Source: Actinomadura sp. J1-007 (GTDB lineage Bacteria > Actinomycetota > Actinomycetes > Streptosporangiales > Streptosporangiaceae). From it: a stretch of DNA of 64,000 nucleotides. Positions 47,395-57,115 of this stretch are shown here, piece by piece. Within the stretch, counting starts at the first letter, position 1. Every line of letters starts with the position of its first letter. Made by a program: the position numbers and the translations under genes. The stretch covers positions 620,001 through 684,000 of the forward strand of contig NZ_WING01000003.1 of NCBI RefSeq assembly GCF_009793335.1. Reading direction: 5' to 3'. A model generated the notes under the pieces. The model did no database searches. It was not told the origin of the DNA and saw only the letters and a list, made by a program, of their open reading frames with translations.

Positions 47395-48210
47395 TCAGGC
47401 GAAGGTCGCGGTCATGGCCGTGGCGCCGGGGGCCTCGATCGCGAGGGTGCCGTCGTCCGCGGAGCCGGTCGCGGTGAACGGCTGCCGGGCGTACACGGGC
47501 CGGCGAGCGCGGAACGACAGGCTCGCCACCGTGCGCCCGGCGCGGCGGGGCAGTTCCAGGCAGAGCATCGCGAGCAGCGGCCCGTGCACGACGAGGCCGC
47601 CGTGCCCCTCGACCTCCGTCGCGTACGCCTCGTCGTAGTGGATGCGGTGCGCGTTGTAGGTGAGGGCGCTGAACCGGAACAGCAGCACCGGGTCCGCGAC
47701 CATCGGCAGCGTCCACGGCGCCCGTACCTCAGGGGTCTCGAACGACACCTCCGGCGGGCGCGCGGCCTTGGCCCCGCTCCGGTACACCAGGTCCTGCTCC
47801 TCCACCGCGATCTCCGCGCCGTCCCGCAGGAACGTGTGCCGGACGGTGACGAAGAGCATCTCGCCGCTGCGGCCGTTCTTGACGGCCGTGGACGCCAGCT
47901 CGGCCCGGCGGGTGACGGTGTCGCCGTACCGGATCGGGTCGCGGACGGTGAACCGGCCGCCCGCGAACATGCGGCTGCGGTCGGGGATCGGCGGCAGGAA
48001 CCGGCCTTCCAGCGGATGCCCGTCCGGTCCGAGCTCGCGCTGCGCGGGACGTTCGAGGAAGTGGAGCCACTGCCACAGCGGCGGCAGCTCCCCGGCCGGA
48101 GCCTCGGCGTCGAGGACTCCGGCGAGCGCGGCGGACGGCCCGGGGCCGATGGTCTCGGTGACCTCCTCGGGTTCGGGCGCCCAGCCCGAGACGTCGATGC
48201 CGCCGGTCAC
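47395..48210 (-). CDS. MaoC/HTD2-like enoyl-CoA hydratase (mesaconyl-C4-CoA hydratase-like)
   Basis: 271 aa, double-hotdog protein. The N-terminal half has the FAS1-like dehydratase domain with PLWQWLHFLERPAQRELGPDGHP. The C-terminal half carries the hydratase motif FSALTYNAHRIHYDEAYA and a following GHGGLVVHGPLLAML. This domain order is found in mesaconyl-C4-CoA/itaconyl-type hydratases. GTG start overlaps the CaiB-type gene stop by GTGA, so acid activation and hydration are probably coupled. The substrate is inferred to be a C4-C5 unsaturated or methyl-branched dicarboxylic acid, but other acyl-CoAs are possible. Confidence 0.8.
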   Translation of the reverse strand: MTGGIDVSGWAPEPEEVTETIGPGPSAALAGVLDAEAPAGELPPLWQWLHFLERPAQRELGPDGHPLEGRFLPPIPDRSRMFAGGRFTVRDPIRYGDTVTRRAELASTAVKNGRSGEMLFVTVRHTFLRDGAEIAVEEQDLVYRSGAKAARPPEVSFETPEVRAPWTLPMVADPVLLFRFSALTYNAHRIHYDEAYATEVEGHGGLVVHGPLLAMLCLELPRRAGRTVASLSFRARRPVYARQPFTATGSADDGTLAIEAPGATAMTATFA

Positions 48211-49385
48211 GCGATCACCCCCTTCTCCAGCAGCGCCTCGGCGTCGAGGCCGAGCGCGGCGAACACCTCCGCGCTGTGCTCCCCCAGCGTGGGCGCCGCC
48301 GCGTGCGTGCGCGCGCCGGTGTCGAGCGGCGACGCGGGCGCGCGCAGCCGCCCGACGCCGGGCTGGTCGATCTCGCCCATGAGCGGGCTCGCCGCGAGGT
48401 CGATCTCGGAGAAGCGCGTGTAACGGGACCACAGGACGGACGTGCCCGCGAACGCCTCCTCGACCTCCGGCAGGCCGCGCGCCCCGAACCACGGCTCCAG
48501 CAGCGACGCCAGCACCTCGCGGTGGCGGTAGCGGTCGCCGTCCACGGCGAAGTCGGCGCCGAGGAGGCGTTCCAGCTCGGCGACGGTCCCGGTGAGGCCC
48601 GCCGCCCCGCACAGGTCCGCGAAGTGCCGCCCGGTCAGCGCGACGACCATGACGCGCTCGCCGTCCGCGAGGGCGAAGTCGCGGCCGAACCCGCCGAACA
48701 GGTGGTTGCCGACGCGCGGCCGTTCGCCGCCGAGCTGCGCCTCGGCGAGGAACCCGAGGTTGCCCGCGGTCGCGAGCGCCACGTCGTACAGCGGCAGCCT
48801 GATCCGGGCGCCCTCGCCCGTGCGGGACCGGCGGCGCTCGGCCGCGAGCAGCCCGACGGCGGCGTACAGGCCGCACGCCACGTCCCACGCGGGCAGGACG
48901 TGGCCGACCGGGCCGCCGTGCTCGGGCGGCCCGGTGACCAGCGGGAACCCGATCTCGGCGTTCACGGTGTAGTCCACGGCGGGCGAGCCGTCGGGACGGC
49001 CCTCGATCTGGAGGTGGATCAGGTCGGGCCGCGCCCGTGCGAGCGCCTCGTACGCCAGCCAGCCGCGCCCGACCGCGTTGGTCAGCACGATCCCGGCGTC
49101 GGCCGCGAGGCGGGTGACCGCGTCGCGGCCCTCGGGCGAGCGGAAGTCGGCGGTGACCGACCGCTTGCCCTTGTTCATGCCCGTCCACATCAGGCTCGCG
49201 CCGGACGGCGCGAGCGGCCAGCGCCCGAGGTCGGCGGACCCGCCGACCGGATCGACGCGGACGACGTCCGCGCCGAGCTGGGCGAGGGTCATGCCGCCGA
49301 GCGGCGCGGCGACGAAGCTGGAGATCTCCACGACCCGCAGGCCCTCCAGCAGGCCCTCCCCGCCGACCGCTACCGCCTCGGGCAT
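48207..49385 (-). CDS. CaiB/BaiF class III CoA-transferase (Mct-like)
   Basis: 392 aa. It has EGLRVVEISSFVAAPLGGMTLAQLGADVVRVDP, TGMNKGKRSVTADFR and Asp in VDYTVNAEIGFP as the nucleophile. Pairing with an HTD2-type hydratase resembles the Mct-Meh step of the 3-hydroxypropionate bi-cycle and of itaconate/mesaconate catabolism, so an intramolecular or succinyl-CoA-dependent CoA transfer on a dicarboxylic acid is likely (inference from context). ATG at 49385, 11 bp downstream of the palindrome at 49397. Confidence 0.87.
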   Translation of the reverse strand: MPEAVAVGGEGLLEGLRVVEISSFVAAPLGGMTLAQLGADVVRVDPVGGSADLGRWPLAPSGASLMWTGMNKGKRSVTADFRSPEGRDAVTRLAADAGIVLTNAVGRGWLAYEALARARPDLIHLQIEGRPDGSPAVDYTVNAEIGFPLVTGPPEHGGPVGHVLPAWDVACGLYAAVGLLAAERRRSRTGEGARIRLPLYDVALATAGNLGFLAEAQLGGERPRVGNHLFGGFGRDFALADGERVMVVALTGRHFADLCGAAGLTGTVAELERLLGADFAVDGDRYRHREVLASLLEPWFGARGLPEVEEAFAGTSVLWSRYTRFSEIDLAASPLMGEIDQPGVGRLRAPASPLDTGARTHAAAPTLGEHSAEVFAALGLDAEALLEKGVIA

Positions 49386-49396
49386 GGAGACCGCCT

Positions 49397-49415
49397 CTCA
49401 TATATTTTGTATGAG
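49397..49415. promoter_or_regulatory. Palindromic operator CTCATA-N7-TATGAG
   Basis: Perfect 6-bp arms with 7 bp between, in an AT-rich island 11 bp upstream of the CaiB start. Shares TCATATATTT with the site at 36549 and CTCATAT with the site at 35665. Confidence 0.6.
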
Positions 49416-49438
49416 TATGCCCTAGGCGGCCCGCGCGC

Positions 49439-51562
49439 TCACACCGCGGGGCCGGGGTCGCTCTGGCTCGGGCGGCCGTCCTCCAGGTGCCCGGCGTACC
49501 GGCGCAGGAACGCGCCGCTCCCCCGTTCGGCCACCGAGATGTCGTACCAGCCGGAGGCGGGCCGCACGCCGAAGGTGAACTCCGCCGAGGCGCCGGGCCG
49601 GAGCCTGCGGGTCCGCCGCCCGCCCTTCGCGTACGCGTCCCACGCCTCGACCTCCCGGACGGCCGTCCCGGCGTTGCGGACGGTGACGCGGATCCGGTCG
49701 CGCCCCTTCTCCGCGACCTCGGCGCGCAGCCCGTCCGAGCCGCCCTTGAACTCGGCGAGGCTCCCGTTCGGCCCGTAGACGGCGAGGTGGTGGCCGCCGC
49801 CCTTGCGGTCCCAGTGGTCGCCGAGGCTGTCGTTCGCCGAGACGGCGTAGCGGCGCGGCGCGGACGACGGCTCGTTGCGGTCGTAGACGTAGAACCAGGC
49901 GCCCGCCTCGCCGCGGTTGCGCAGCGTGAGCCGCAGCCGGTCGGTCCCGTCGCCGCGCCTCGGGTCCTCGTTCACCAGGAACCGGTACGGCAGCGGCCTC
50001 GCCCGGCGGGTGCCGGGCTCCTGCCGCGGCATGGCCTGCGGCAGGTCCACGTGGTACGGGCGCCCGGCGGACGCGATCGGCTTCGGCACCTCGAACGACA
50101 CGGGCCGGGTGTCGGCGCGCCCGCCGAAGTCCAGCGCCGAGGTGAGGTCGCCGCAGATCGACCGGCGCCACGCGCTGATGTTGGGCTCGTGGACGCCGAA
50201 GCGCTCCTCCAGGAACCGCAGCACGGACGTGTGGTCGAACGTCTCCGAGCAGACCCATCCGCCGCGCGACCAGGGCGAGATGACCAGCAGCGGGACGCGC
50301 GGGCCGAGCCCGAGCGGCTGGAGCCCGCCGGGGTCCGCGCCGGGCACCAGCGGGCCCATCTCCTCGGGATGCTTGTCGAGGTCGAGGAGCTCGTCCGCCA
50401 GGCTGCGCGCGATCCCGCGCGACACCATGCCCTGCTTGCCCGGCTCGCTCGTCAGCGGCGGCATCGGCGGGACGACGTGGTCGAACAGCCCGTCGTTCTC
50501 GTCGTAGTTGACGATGAGGACGGTCTTCGCCCACACCTCGGGGTCGGAGGTGAGGGCCTCCAGGACGAGGTTGATGTAGTACGCGCCGTCGGTCGGCGAG
50601 GCACTCGGGTGCTCGGAGTACTTGTAGGGCGGGACGACCCAGCTCACCTGCGGCAGCGTCCCCTTCTGGACGTCGGCCCGCAGTTCCTTGAGCGTGTGCG
50701 TCGAGGCGCCCTTGTCGGGCAGGGCGCCCGTCGCGCCCTCGGCCCGCTGGTACTTGCGGAAGAACTCCAGCGAGTTGTCGGTGTAGTTGTCGGTCGGGGT
50801 GCCGGGGATGCCCGAGCCCCCCTGGTAGACCTTCCAGCTCACCTTGGCGGCTTCGAGCCGTTCGGGGTAGGTCGTCCAGGTGTAGCCGTTGGTGCCGTTG
50901 CGCTCGCCGAGTCCCGGGCCGTTCGGCTTGGTCCCGAGGACGTTGCGGGTGTCGACCGTGCCGGTCCACAGCATGATCCGGTTGGGGGCGGTGTCGGCGT
51001 GCACCGAGCAGAAGTAGGAGTCGCAGACCGTGAACGCCTCGGCCAGCGCGAAGTGGTAGGCGAGGTCCCGCCGCTCCAGGTAGCCCATGGTGAACACGTC
51101 CTGCTTCTGGTTCACCCACTGGTCGTGGCGGCCCTGGTTCCAGGCCAGGTGGCCGCTGCTCCAGCCGTGGTCGGTCCCGGCGATGTACTCGGTGGTGTCG
51201 CGCGGGTCGATGTAGAACGGCAGCACCTCGCGGACGTCGTCCGGCAGGCCCCGGCTCTGGTAGCGGGACGTGCGCGTGGACGCGGCGGGCTGGTGCCAGA
51301 CGGGCTTGCCGTTCGGCAGCAGCGCGGGGCGCGGGTCGCCGAAGCCCCGCACCCCGCGCAGCGTGCCGAAGTAGTGGTCGAACGAGCGGTTCTCCTGCAT
51401 CAGGATCACGACGTGCTCGACGTCCCTGATGGACCGCGTCCGCGACGCGGCGGGCACCGCGAGGGCCCTCGCGATCGCGGGCGGGAACGCGGCGGCACCG
51501 GCCGCGGCTGCGGCGGTCGCGCCGCCTGCTTGCAGGAAACGGCGCCGATCGAGCGTGGCCAT
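49439..51562 (-). CDS. plcC: Tat-exported phosphocholine-specific phospholipase C
   Basis: 707 aa. A twin-arginine signal (DRRRFLQAGG) is followed by an Ala-rich core. The phosphoesterase domain begins VEHVVILMQENRSFDHYFGTLRG, with metal/nucleophile residues in ENRSFDHYFG, and continues SVHADTAPNRIMLWTG and NYDENDGLFDHVVPP. Two C-terminal beta domains of unknown role (YHVDLPQ... and ASAEFTFGVRPASGWYDISV) complete the bacterial PC-PLC architecture. It would hydrolyse phosphatidylcholine outside the cell. ATG at 51562 with GAAAGG 9 nt upstream. Transcribed alone; the divergent or shared promoter near 51600 is not resolved. Confidence 0.92.
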   Translation of the reverse strand: MATLDRRRFLQAGGATAAAAAGAAAFPPAIARALAVPAASRTRSIRDVEHVVILMQENRSFDHYFGTLRGVRGFGDPRPALLPNGKPVWHQPAASTRTSRYQSRGLPDDVREVLPFYIDPRDTTEYIAGTDHGWSSGHLAWNQGRHDQWVNQKQDVFTMGYLERRDLAYHFALAEAFTVCDSYFCSVHADTAPNRIMLWTGTVDTRNVLGTKPNGPGLGERNGTNGYTWTTYPERLEAAKVSWKVYQGGSGIPGTPTDNYTDNSLEFFRKYQRAEGATGALPDKGASTHTLKELRADVQKGTLPQVSWVVPPYKYSEHPSASPTDGAYYINLVLEALTSDPEVWAKTVLIVNYDENDGLFDHVVPPMPPLTSEPGKQGMVSRGIARSLADELLDLDKHPEEMGPLVPGADPGGLQPLGLGPRVPLLVISPWSRGGWVCSETFDHTSVLRFLEERFGVHEPNISAWRRSICGDLTSALDFGGRADTRPVSFEVPKPIASAGRPYHVDLPQAMPRQEPGTRRARPLPYRFLVNEDPRRGDGTDRLRLTLRNRGEAGAWFYVYDRNEPSSAPRRYAVSANDSLGDHWDRKGGGHHLAVYGPNGSLAEFKGGSDGLRAEVAEKGRDRIRVTVRNAGTAVREVEAWDAYAKGGRRTRRLRPGASAEFTFGVRPASGWYDISVAERGSGAFLRRYAGHLEDGRPSQSDPGPAV

Positions 51563-51716
51563 GCGGAACGACCTTTCAATGATCCAGAACTGATCCGGTG
51601 GCACTGTGCCGGAGCAGGGGCGATCGTGAATGGACCGTTCGCGGCGTCCCGCTGAACTATGAGAAAAGTTCAGGTCTTCGCCGCGGCCGGGGGACGGCCC
51701 GCGGCCGGGGCACGGC

Positions 51717-52870
<1,154 letters not shown>

Positions 52871-52935
52871 TTCGGGGTTCTCCTTCGTACGAGTTGCGGC
52901 GGGCGGGCCCCGGGGCCGGGGGATGTCCCGGCGCC

Positions 52936-53553
52936 CTACCCCGCCTGGATCCCTTCCAGGACCATGGCGAGGTACTGCTTGGCGATGTCGTCGGCGGACA
53001 GCCGCCCGCCCCGCTGGTACCAGTTCGCCGCGACCCACACGGTGTCGCGGATGAACCGGTAGATGAGGGTCGGGTCGAGGTCGGCGCGGAACGCGCCCTC
53101 CGACGCGCCCCGCGCGAGCAGCGCGGTCCACATCTCCTCGAACCGGCGCTGCGAGTCGAGCAGGTAGTGGAAGCGCTCGCTCGTCGCGAGGTGCTTGGAC
53201 TCGTTCTGGTAGAGCACGACGGCGGGCCGGTGCCGGTCGATCGAGCGGAACGACTCGACGATGAGGGCCTCCAGGGTCTCCCGCGCGCCGAGCCCGGCGG
53301 CGAGCACTCGGTCGTAGCCGGCCCACATGTCGTCGAGGAACGTCGACAGGATCTCGTCGGCCATCGACTCCTTGGAGTCGAAGTGGTAGTAGAGGCTGCC
53401 GCCGAGGATCCCGGCGGCGTCGGCCACCTTCCGGACCGTGGTGGCGGCGTACCCCTGGGAGGCGAACACCTCCGCGGCGGTGGCGAGCAGCTCGGCCCGC
53501 CGCACCGCGCGGGCGGCGGCGGTGCCTTCGGCGTCGCGCCGTCGTGGACTCAT
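52936..53553 (-). CDS. kstR2: TetR-family repressor KstR2
   Basis: 205 aa. An N-terminal HTH (ATTVRKVADAAGILGGSLYYHFDSKESM, about 36-63) and an all-helical ligand domain are visible. Known KstR2 binds HIP-CoA and represses the C/D-ring steroid genes. Here it is the gene directly after ipdF (4-bp gap) and before fadA6 (65 bp), the mycobacterial order without PPE64. Candidate operators are the two near-identical palindromes at 18928 and 55617. ATG at 53553. Confidence 0.88.
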   Translation of the reverse strand: MSPRRRDAEGTAAARAVRRAELLATAAEVFASQGYAATTVRKVADAAGILGGSLYYHFDSKESMADEILSTFLDDMWAGYDRVLAAGLGARETLEALIVESFRSIDRHRPAVVLYQNESKHLATSERFHYLLDSQRRFEEMWTALLARGASEGAFRADLDPTLIYRFIRDTVWVAANWYQRGGRLSADDIAKQYLAMVLEGIQAG

Positions 53554-53557
53554 CTGA

Positions 53558-54337
53558 TCAGGCTCTCTGGGAGGACACGGAGACGACCTCGCCGGTCATG
53601 TACGAGGAGTAGTCGCTGGCCAGGAAGACGATAACGTTGGCCACCTCCCACGGCTCGGCGTAGCGGCCGAACGCCTCGCGGCGCGTCAGCTCGTCCAGCA
53701 GCTCCTCCGAGGTCACCTTGACCAGGTGCGGGTGCATGGCCAGCGACGGCGAGACGGCGTTGATCCGCACGCCGTGGTCGGCGGCCTCCAGCGCGGCGCA
53801 GCGGGTGAGGGCCATCACCCCGGCCTTCGCGGCGGCGTAGTGCGACTGGCCCTTCTGCGCCCGCCAGCCGATCACCGAGGCGTTGTTGACGATCACGCCC
53901 GCGCCCTGGTCCCGCATGATCCGCAGCGCGGCGCGGGTGCAGCGCATCGTGCCGTTCAGCGTGATGTCGATGACGCGGTCCCACTGCTCGTCGGCCATGT
54001 CGACCAGGTCGGCGGTGCCGCCGAGGCCGGCGTTGTTGACCGCGACGTCGATCCGGCCGAACCGCTCGACCGCGAGGCCGTACAGGGCCCGCACGCCGTC
54101 CTCGTCGGTGACGTCGCACGGCAGGGCCGCGACCCGTTCGGCGCCGAACTCCTTCTCCAGCGCCCGCGCCGACTCGCGCAGCCGCCGTTCGTGCGCGTCC
54201 GAGACGAGGACGCTGGCGCCCTCCTCCAGGCAGCGGCGCGCGGTCGCGCCGCCGATCCCGGCCCCGGCCGCGGCGGTGATCACCACGGACCGGCCGTCGA
54301 GCAGCCCGTGGCCGGGCACGTAGCTGGGCGGGGTCAT
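53558..54337 (-). CDS. ipdF: Short-chain dehydrogenase IpdF
   Basis: 259 aa SDR. It has cofactor motif AAAGAGIGGATARR, NNAGLGG, and catalytic YAAAKAG with Ser in NNASVIG. In the HIP pathway IpdF oxidises the 5-hydroxy group of the ring C intermediate. Its position between fadE30 and kstR2 is as in M. tuberculosis Rv3559c. ATG at 54337. Confidence 0.88.
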   Translation of the reverse strand: MTPPSYVPGHGLLDGRSVVITAAAGAGIGGATARRCLEEGASVLVSDAHERRLRESARALEKEFGAERVAALPCDVTDEDGVRALYGLAVERFGRIDVAVNNAGLGGTADLVDMADEQWDRVIDITLNGTMRCTRAALRIMRDQGAGVIVNNASVIGWRAQKGQSHYAAAKAGVMALTRCAALEAADHGVRINAVSPSLAMHPHLVKVTSEELLDELTRREAFGRYAEPWEVANVIVFLASDYSSYMTGEVVSVSSQRA

Positions 54338-54425
54338 CGGCGCGCCTCCCTGTTCATCGGACGTGCTCCCTGCTGTCGGACGCGGCGCCGGACGCGGCCC
54401 GCCGCTCCCGGCGGCGGCGTCCCGT

Positions 54426-55607
54426 TCACGGGCGCGGCTCGCGCGGGAGGCCGAGGACGCGTTCGGCGATGATGTTGCGCTGGATCTCGTTCGACCCGGC
54501 GTAGATGGTGTCGGAGCGCGAGAACAGGAACAGCCGCTGCCAGTCGTTCAGGTCGTACGGCTCGCCGTCGGCGACCATCCCGGCGGCGCCGAGGACGTCC
54601 ATGGCGAGCTCGCCGAGGTCGCGGTGCCACTGCCCCCACACGAGCTTGGAGATGGACGACTCGGGGCCGGGCGCTCCCGCGGCGACGCCCGCCATCGTGC
54701 GCGCGGCGTTCAGCCGCATGATCTCCAGGCCCATCCAGGCGCGGGTGAGGCGGTCGCGCAGCAGCGGGTCCTCGATCGCGCCGGTCCGGCGCGCGAGCTC
54801 GACGACGCCCTCCAGCTCGCGGCGGAACCCGACCTGCTGGCCGAGCGTCGCGACGCCGCGCTCGAACCCGAGTGTGGCCATCGCGATCCTCCAGCCGTCG
54901 CCCGGCGCGCCGACGATGTGCGCGGCGTCGGTCCGGGCGCCGTCGAAGAAGACCTCGTTGAACTCCGAGGTGCCCGTGAGCTGGACGATCGGGCGGACGT
55001 CCACGCCGTCCTGCCGCATCGGGACGAGCAGGTACGACAGGCCGTGGTGGCGGGACGAGCCGGGCTCGGTGCGGCACACGGCGAAGCACCAGTCGGACTC
55101 GACCGCGAGGGAGGTCCACACCTTCTGCCCGTCGATCCGCCAGCCGCCGTCCTCCAGGACGGCGCGGGTCTGCACGTTGGCGAGGTCGGATCCGGCGCCG
55201 GGCTCGGAGTAGCCCTGGCACCACAGCTCCTCGACCGCGACGATCGGCGGCAGGAAGCGGGCCTTCTGCGCGTCCGTGCCGAACGCGATGATCGTCGGGC
55301 CGAGCAGGTTCTCGCCGATGTGGTTGACCCGCGCGGGCGCGTCGGCGAGCGCGTACTCCTCGTGGAAGATGACCTGCTGCGCGATGCTCGCGCCCCGGCC
55401 GCCGTGCTCCTTCGGCCAGCCGACGCACGTCCACCCGGCGGCGGCCATGCGCCGCTCCCAGGCGAGCCGTTCCTCGAACGCCTCGTGCTCCCGGCCCGGC
55501 CCGCCGAGCCCGCGCGCGTGCGCGAAGTCGCCCGACAGGTTGGATTCGAGCCAGTCGCGGACCTCGGCCCGGAAGGCCGCGTCCTCGGGGGTCTCGTTCT
55601 GCTTCAC
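54426..55607 (-). CDS. fadE30: Acyl-CoA dehydrogenase FadE30
   Basis: 393 aa. It has QGYSEPGAGSDLANVQTRAV, DGQKVWTSLA and C-terminal YAGSNEIQRNIIAERVLGLPR. Where many acyl-CoA dehydrogenases have Glu in the YxGT/GEGT position, this protein has Ala (IYAGSNEIQR), as in several bacterial steroid FadE proteins that place the base elsewhere. FadE30 introduces a double bond in a HIP-CoA intermediate. GTG start at 55607, 12 nt after the KstR2-type palindrome. First gene of the fadE30-ipdF-kstR2-fadA6 block. Confidence 0.88.
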   Translation of the reverse strand: MKQNETPEDAAFRAEVRDWLESNLSGDFAHARGLGGPGREHEAFEERLAWERRMAAAGWTCVGWPKEHGGRGASIAQQVIFHEEYALADAPARVNHIGENLLGPTIIAFGTDAQKARFLPPIVAVEELWCQGYSEPGAGSDLANVQTRAVLEDGGWRIDGQKVWTSLAVESDWCFAVCRTEPGSSRHHGLSYLLVPMRQDGVDVRPIVQLTGTSEFNEVFFDGARTDAAHIVGAPGDGWRIAMATLGFERGVATLGQQVGFRRELEGVVELARRTGAIEDPLLRDRLTRAWMGLEIMRLNAARTMAGVAAGAPGPESSISKLVWGQWHRDLGELAMDVLGAAGMVADGEPYDLNDWQRLFLFSRSDTIYAGSNEIQRNIIAERVLGLPREPRP

Positions 55608-55616
55608 CCCGCAGAC

Positions 55617-55637
55617 TCTACCAAACAGTTGTTAGAA
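55617..55637. promoter_or_regulatory. KstR2-type operator upstream of fadE30
   Basis: Core ACCAAACAGTTGTT at 55620-55633. Read toward fadE30 it is AACAACTGTTTGGT, differing at one base from the echA20 copy. Flanks also agree (19 of 21 positions). It lies between fadE30 and a MocR-type gene. Confidence 0.75.
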
Positions 55638-55666
55638 AGAATCGTGCCGCGGCCTAGGATCGTCCC

Positions 55667-57115
55667 GTGGGCAATCCTGGCGGGGCGGGGCTCGACCTCC
55701 TGCTCGGCGTCGAGCGCGGGCGCGGCGGCGTCGGGCGCTCGCTGGAGGCGGCGCTGCGCGACGCGGTGCGCTCCGGGCGGCTGCCCGCGGGGACGCCGCT
55801 GCCCGGCACCCGCACCCTGGCCGCCGACCTCGGGATCTCGCGGGGGACGGTCGTCCAGGCGTACACCCAGCTCGTCGCCGAGGGCTGGCTGGTCGGCACG
55901 CCCGGTTCCGGCACGCGCGTGTCCGCCGCGCCGACGGTCGGCGGCGGCGACGAGCCCCGCCGCGACGCCGCCGGGGAACGCCCCCCGGACCTGGTCGACC
56001 TGCGGCCCGGCCGCCCCGATCTCACCTCGTTCCCCCGTACGGCGTGGGTCGCGGCCGTGCGCCGGGCCCTCGCGGCGGCGGGGCCCGAGGTGTGGGACTA
56101 CCCGCCGCCCCTCGGCCTGCCCGCGGTCCGCGAGGCGATCGCGGAGTACGTCGCGCGGGCCCGGGGCGTCCGGGCCGACCCGCGCGGCGTGGCCGTCGTC
56201 GGCGGCGGCTTCGCGGGCGGGCTCGCGCTGCTCGCGCGGGCGCTGCGGACGCTCGGCGTCCGGGAGGTGGCGACCGAGGACCCCGGCCTCGGCCGCCACC
56301 GGGAGCTGCTGCGCGCGGCGGGCATGGCGACGGTCCCGCTGCCGGTGGACGCCGGCGGGGCGGACCCGGGCGGGCTGACCGCCGGCACCGGCGCGGCCCT
56401 GCTCACCCCGGCCCACCAGCATCCGATGGGCGTCGTGCTGGCGCCGGAGCGCCGGGCGGCCTTCGCCGGGTGGGCGCGGCGGCGCGGCGCGTACCTGATC
56501 GAGGACGACTACGACGGCGAGTTCCGCTACGACCAGCAGCCGGTCGGCGCGTTGCAGGCGCTCGCGCCCGAACGGGTCGTGTTCGCGGGCAGCGCCAGCA
56601 AGACCCTCGCCCCGGGGATGCGGCTGGCGTGGCTGGTCGTGCCGCCGGACCTGCGCGAGCCGCTGGCCCTGGCCGCCGAGGAGGCCGGGACCGGTGCGCC
56701 GGTGGCCGAGCAGCTCGCGTTCGCCGAGCTGGTCGGCAACGGCGGCTACGACCGCCACATCCGGCGCGCCCGGCTGGCGCACCGGCGCCGCCGCGCGGAG
56801 CTGGCCCGGCGGCTGCCCGTCCCGCTGCACGGCGTGCCGGCGGGCCTGCACGCCCTGCTCCCGGTCGGGTCGGCGGCCCACGAACGGCGGCTGGTCGAGG
56901 CCGGTGCGTCCGCCGGGATCCGGCTGCACGGCCTGCACACCCTCGGCTACTGGCACGACTCCCCTGCCGGGACGCCCACCGGGGCGTCCGGTGCGCGCCC
57001 AGTCGAGCGGCCGGCGGCGCTCGTGCTCGGTTACGCGGCCCCGCCGCCGCACGCGTGGCGCCGTGCCCTCGACGCGCTGGCCAAGCTGGTCGAGGTCCAC
57101 GGCCTCACGGGCTGA
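55667..57115 (+). CDS. MocR-type regulator (GntR HTH fused to aminotransferase-like domain)
   Basis: 482 aa. The N-terminal GntR HTH is SLEAALRDAVRSGRLPAGTPLPGTRTLAADLGISRGTVVQAY-like (key block LAADLGISRGTVVQAYTQL). The rest is a fold-type I PLP domain with AHQHPMGVVL, IEDDYDGEFRYD and PLP-Lys in AGSASKTLAPGMRLAW. MocR proteins regulate vitamin B6, amino-acid or other nitrogen metabolism. It occupies the place where M. tuberculosis has fadD3, so it shares the KstR2-type operator region. GTG start at 55667. Its end overlaps the opposite gene by 11 bp. Confidence 0.9.
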   Translation: MGNPGGAGLDLLLGVERGRGGVGRSLEAALRDAVRSGRLPAGTPLPGTRTLAADLGISRGTVVQAYTQLVAEGWLVGTPGSGTRVSAAPTVGGGDEPRRDAAGERPPDLVDLRPGRPDLTSFPRTAWVAAVRRALAAAGPEVWDYPPPLGLPAVREAIAEYVARARGVRADPRGVAVVGGGFAGGLALLARALRTLGVREVATEDPGLGRHRELLRAAGMATVPLPVDAGGADPGGLTAGTGAALLTPAHQHPMGVVLAPERRAAFAGWARRRGAYLIEDDYDGEFRYDQQPVGALQALAPERVVFAGSASKTLAPGMRLAWLVVPPDLREPLALAAEEAGTGAPVAEQLAFAELVGNGGYDRHIRRARLAHRRRRAELARRLPVPLHGVPAGLHALLPVGSAAHERRLVEAGASAGIRLHGLHTLGYWHDSPAGTPTGASGARPVERPAALVLGYAAPPPHAWRRALDALAKLVEVHGLTG

